A stretch of DNA of 8,395 nucleotides, taken from the NCBI GenBank assembly GCA_022710245.1, contig JAKLHH010000271.1, forward strand, positions 1 through 8,395, read 5' to 3'. The translations under genes and the position numbers were made by a program. Positions within the stretch are counted from its first letter, which is position 1, and the number at the start of each line of letters is the position of its first letter. Shown one piece after another: positions 5,799 through 8,395 of the stretch. The notes under the pieces are model-generated. The model had not been told where the DNA came from and searched no databases. It saw only the letters and a program-made list of their open reading frames with translations. The stretch is from Myxococcota bacterium. GTDB lineage: Bacteria; Myxococcota; Polyangia; GCA-2747355; JAKLHH01.

Positions 5799-7435
5799 TG
5801 CGCCTTGGCCTCCGCCGTCGTCTCCACCCTGAAGGTGAGCGCGGCGGTGGCCGGCTCCGCGCCGACGAGCAGGTACTCGGCGCCTCCGCCGCGGAGCTCT
5901 CCGTCGGCGGCCTCCAGGATCCGCGCTCGCGGTCCGCTCAGCGAGACCTGCTGGGTCTTCGCGAAGAGGTCGCAGCCGCGGCTCTGCTTCGTGAGCGGGT
6001 CGGTGGTGGTCGGCCGGAAGTTGAGGAGCGGGTCGCTGTTGATCGGCGCGCCCTCGGGGCCGCGGTTGCTGAGGCCGAGCGCGGTCCAGAACTGCAGGAT
6101 CAGCTCGGCGGGCTTGAGCTGCTGGGTGGCGGCGAGGGTGGCCAGGTCCACGCCCTTGCCGTCGACGAAGCTGTGCAGCCAGGCGATCCCGCCCTTGTCC
6201 ACCGGCGCACCCGAGGGGTCCAGCGCGTCGCCCCCGGCCCGGTCAAAGAGGTAGCGGAAGAGCAGGTAGCCGGCGCCGCGCATGACGCTGTCGGCGGCGG
6301 GGATGTACGCGCTGATCGCGTTGCTCACCGAGTTCGGCACGCTGAGCTGGTCGATGCCGTCGAGGGCGGTCCAGGTGAGGTAGAACGTGCTCGACTGATG
6401 GTAGCCGGTGAGGTCCTCGGCGAGGGCGCTCAGGCCCTCGGTGACGTAGGGGTTCTCCTTGAAGCCGAGCTCGTTCTGCAGGACGTACTTGTGCCAGAAG
6501 TAGATCGCGTGCTGCAGCTCGTGCGCTGCGGTGGCGAGGAACATCGGCGCGTCGACGCCGTACTTGAGGCTGCTCGGCGGCGTGAGGTAGAGGATCTCCA
6601 TCTGGTTGCTCGACGGGCCGCAGTAGGGGGCGAGCTGGGTGTCGACGAGATCGCAGGGGGAGAAGTAGGCGAGCGCGCTCTCAGCGACGAGGGGGCTGAA
6701 GAGCAGGGAGATGGTGCCGTCGCCGTCGAGGTCGGACTCCTTGCCGTAGTAGGTGCGGAGCCGCGGCACCGCCACCTTGCTGAAGCCGTCGGAGAGGGCG
6801 GCGAGGAGCGCGTCGTCGATGGACGCGGCCGGGCTCGAGGTGCGGTCGAGCCAGTACGCGGCGACGCCGTCCACCCGGGCCACCTCGGCGGTGATGGTGG
6901 TGACCCCGCTCGACCCGCCGATCAGGAACTGGCGCTTGTCACCGACCTTGGGCGGCAGGCCCGCTGCCGCCCACCCCTTCGACCGGCGCAGGCCGGTCGG
7001 CCTGGAGGCGCGCAGCCTGGCGAGCTCCTCCTCGTAGATGCCGCGCCGGCCGCTGCCGTCCAGGCGTCCGCCGCGAGGCGCCTGGTCGAGGCGCATCGAC
7101 TGCTTGCTCCCCGAGCTGACCTTGTACTTGTGCACCTGCAGCGGCTGGTCGCTCTCGGAGACCAGGATGAGGAGGTACTGCTCGATCCCGTTGACCGGCG
7201 TGCTGCCGCTGATCACGCCGGCGGCGTCCGCGTCGAAGTCCTGGTACTGGCCGATCGCCAGGGTCGGTCGCAGGTCGGGGCCGAGGACGTCAGAGGAGGG
7301 GAGCTGGTCGCGCCGGGCAGCGTCCCTGCCGCCGTCGGTGAGGGACGGCGTCTCCGGGCAGCCAGCAGTGATCGCGAGGACGACGAGCAGCGTGAAGGGG
7401 ACGACGGGGTGACGGCGACGACGACATCCGCGCAT
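5774..7435 (-). CDS. Secreted lipoprotein, M30 (hyicolysin)-like zinc metallopeptidase
   Basis: This 553-aa protein has a basic N-region, a hydrophobic stretch FTLLVVLAITAG (14-25) and a lipobox ending in Cys26. An Asp/Gly/Arg-rich linker follows, as expected for a lipoprotein anchored at the cell envelope. The catalytic core shows HELQH (305-309) and VTEGLSALAEDL starting at 331, with Glu333 the likely third zinc ligand of a gluzincin. SNQMEILYL (276-284) precedes it, and DLDGDGTISLLF (235-246) looks like a calcium-type loop. The order DxDGDG, SNxMxILYL, AAHExQH and xxEGLSxLAED matches what I know of peptidase family M30. The conserved Glu306 suggests an active endopeptidase; its substrate is unknown. 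Cys261 and Cys272 could form a disulfide. The C-terminal 100 residues look beta-rich and have no assigned domain. The ATG at 7435 lies 9 nt after the HD gene's stop with no clear Shine-Dalgarno, consistent with coupling. The stop lies within the last copy of a 40-bp tandem repeat. Confidence 0.85.
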   Translation of the reverse strand: MRGCRRRRHPVVPFTLLVVLAITAGCPETPSLTDGGRDAARRDQLPSSDVLGPDLRPTLAIGQYQDFDADAAGVISGSTPVNGIEQYLLILVSESDQPLQVHKYKVSSGSKQSMRLDQAPRGGRLDGSGRRGIYEEELARLRASRPTGLRRSKGWAAAGLPPKVGDKRQFLIGGSSGVTTITAEVARVDGVAAYWLDRTSSPAASIDDALLAALSDGFSKVAVPRLRTYYGKESDLDGDGTISLLFSPLVAESALAYFSPCDLVDTQLAPYCGPSSNQMEILYLTPPSSLKYGVDAPMFLATAAHELQHAIYFWHKYVLQNELGFKENPYVTEGLSALAEDLTGYHQSSTFYLTWTALDGIDQLSVPNSVSNAISAYIPAADSVMRGAGYLLFRYLFDRAGGDALDPSGAPVDKGGIAWLHSFVDGKGVDLATLAATQQLKPAELILQFWTALGLSNRGPEGAPINSDPLLNFRPTTTDPLTKQSRGCDLFAKTQQVSLSGPRARILEAADGELRGGGAEYLLVGAEPATAALTFRVETTAEAKAHARLVRLR

Positions 7436-7444
7436 GCAGGCATC

Positions 7445-8182
7445 TTAACCGGGCAGGTCAGGCGCGTCGACCGCCCCTGGTGCTCCAGACTCCTGGATCC
7501 GTGGAGTGCAGCGCTCCAGCGCTGCCTCGCGCTCCAGCTCGGCGAGGAACGCCAGCATGGCAGCCTGGCGCCGGGCTGCCTCCTCGCGGGCCAGCGGGAG
7601 GTTCATCCCGGCGGCGAGGGTGAGGAGCTTGACCCGGAAGTGGTCGAGCGCGTAGCGGGCCTCCTCGGGCTCGCGTCTGGCAGCGAGCGGGTCGCCCGGG
7701 TCGTAGAGGCACAGCCCGCGGCCGCGGGCGGTCATCGCCTGGGCGCAGGCGAAGGTGCGGGCGATCCCCACCGCGCCGATGGCGTCCAGGCGATCCGCGT
7801 CCTGCAGCACCGCGCCGAGCGGCCCGCTGGGCGCCAGGCCGCGGGACCAGCTCGAGGTGCGCACGGCCTCGATCACCTGGGCGGCCTCGTCGTCGTCGTA
7901 GCCGGCGCGCTGCAGCGGGGCCGCGGCCGCCGCTGCCGAGCGGGCGCTCGCCTCGCTCCGCGCGGGGTCCTCCTTGGGCACCGCGACGAGGTCGTGGAGC
8001 AGCGCGGCAGCGCCGGCGAGCTCCGGACCGGCGCCGGCCGAGGGGGCCAGCCGCAGCGCCCAGGCATAGACGCGGCGCAGGTGATCGGCGTCATGCGAGA
8101 GGTCGTGCGGGGCCAGGCCCAGCGCGGCCTCGCGCCAGAGGGGGCAGTGTCGTGGGTAGGCGATCCAGGACGGCTCGAGCAT
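7445..8182 (-). CDS. HD-domain phosphohydrolase, YedJ/YpgQ-like
   Basis: This 245-aa cytoplasmic protein belongs to the HD metal-dependent phosphohydrolases of the YedJ/YpgQ type, some of which hydrolyse nucleotides. The metal-binding set is visible: SHDADHLRRV (29-38, His34), LLHDLVAVPK (61-70, His63-Asp64) and QDADRLDAIGAVGIARTF (127-144, Asp130). Length and motif order are normal. The EAVRTSSWSRG stretch (105-115) has Ser110 where several relatives have His (HSxS), but this position varies in the family, so it does not rule out activity. The ATG at 8182 is chosen because the longer frame to 8359 overlaps the coding C-terminus of the membrane protein in another frame. Start support is modest, as no strong Shine-Dalgarno is visible. 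It lies 38 nt after that membrane protein and 9 nt before the lipoprotein peptidase, so the three may share a transcript. The true substrate is unknown. Confidence 0.86.
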   Translation of the reverse strand: MLEPSWIAYPRHCPLWREAALGLAPHDLSHDADHLRRVYAWALRLAPSAGAGPELAGAAALLHDLVAVPKEDPARSEASARSAAAAAAPLQRAGYDDDEAAQVIEAVRTSSWSRGLAPSGPLGAVLQDADRLDAIGAVGIARTFACAQAMTARGRGLCLYDPGDPLAARREPEEARYALDHFRVKLLTLAAGMNLPLAREEAARRQAAMLAFLAELEREAALERCTPRIQESGAPGAVDAPDLPG

Positions 8183-8220
8183 GGCCCATGATGCCCGAGC
8201 CCCGGTCCCGTGCGCCAGCG

Positions 8221-8395
8221 TCAGCCGGCGTGACCCTCGGGGACGGCCCCGAAGACCCAGCGCCGGAGCAGCGGGTAGGAGAACGCGATCCAGACGAGGC
8301 CGAGGCTGACCGGGTGGAGCAGCCGCGGATCCCAGCCGGTGGCGACGCGGAGCCCCCACCAGACAGCGGTCGCCAGCGTCACCGACGCGGCGGCC
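8221..8395 (-). CDS. C-terminal fragment of an integral membrane protein (partial, runs off the right edge)
   Basis: The last 57 codons of a minus-strand gene are present, ending at TGA (8223-8221). They hold two hydrophobic segments, one with SVTLATAVWWGLRVA and one with SLGLVWIAFSYPLL. A basic RRW motif and a short tail, VFGAVPEGHAG, follow. Two membrane helices joined by a short WDPRLLHP loop, with the C-terminus probably cytoplasmic, is a reasonable reading, but topology is inference. This is too little to name a family. The frame runs open to the window edge and its codon bias matches the neighbours. The frame displaces the apparent N-terminal extension of the HD gene. Confidence 0.65.
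   Translation of the reverse strand, partial: AAASVTLATAVWWGLRVATGWDPRLLHPVSLGLVWIAFSYPLLRRWVFGAVPEGHAG

Noticed and set aside
5687..8191. 834-codon plus-strand open frame
   Set aside because: It is antisense to the metallopeptidase and HD genes, which have clear catalytic motifs. Its product is low-complexity Arg/Gly/Ala/Glu-rich with no domain, as expected when strongly GC3-biased genes leave the complementary frame free of stops.
8183..8359. N-terminal extension of the HD protein (59 extra residues)
   Set aside because: It overlaps the C-terminus of a membrane protein read in another frame and lacks conserved sequence; the HD family normally starts near the chosen Met.

Overview
The window is extremely GC-rich, with strong G/C bias at third codon positions. 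That bias keeps long antisense frames open across almost every gene. The gene types (a GspE-type ATPase, a lipoprotein with an Asp/Gly/Arg-rich linker behind its lipobox, a LarA-family protein) suggest a high-GC Gram-negative bacterium, perhaps Myxococcota or another former deltaproteobacterium. This placement is inference; the window has no rRNA or other phylogenetic marker.

Layout, left to right. Positions 1-42 hold the first 14 codons of a minus-strand Lys/Ala-rich protein. It diverges from a plus-strand pair: a LarA/DUF2088-family protein (168-1481) and a GspE-type secretion/pilus ATPase (1493-3022), whose Shine-Dalgarno overlaps the larA stop codon. A 208-base intergenic stretch with two inverted repeats follows, then an unrecognised 180-aa plus-strand gene (3231-3773).

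Everything to the right is on the minus strand and meets that gene tail to tail. Read in transcription order from the right edge it contains: the C-terminus of a membrane protein (8395-8221), an HD-domain phosphohydrolase of the YedJ/YpgQ type (8182-7445), a secreted lipoprotein resembling M30 (hyicolysin-type) zinc metallopeptidases (7435-5774), a spacer with three 40-bp tandem repeats and a strong hairpin, an APH-fold small-molecule kinase (5620-4577), and a cysteine-cluster YkgJ-like protein (4577-3843) whose start overlaps the kinase stop.

Most genes look like ordinary chromosomal genes. I see no mobile element, CRISPR array, tRNA or rRNA, and no clear new multi-gene system. The points most worth a second look are the 40-bp tandem array that copies the 3' end and stop codon of the metallopeptidase gene, the translationally coupled kinase/Cys-cluster pair, the apparently orphan GspE ATPase coupled to a LarA homologue, and the lipoprotein peptidase packed 9 nt behind an HD hydrolase.
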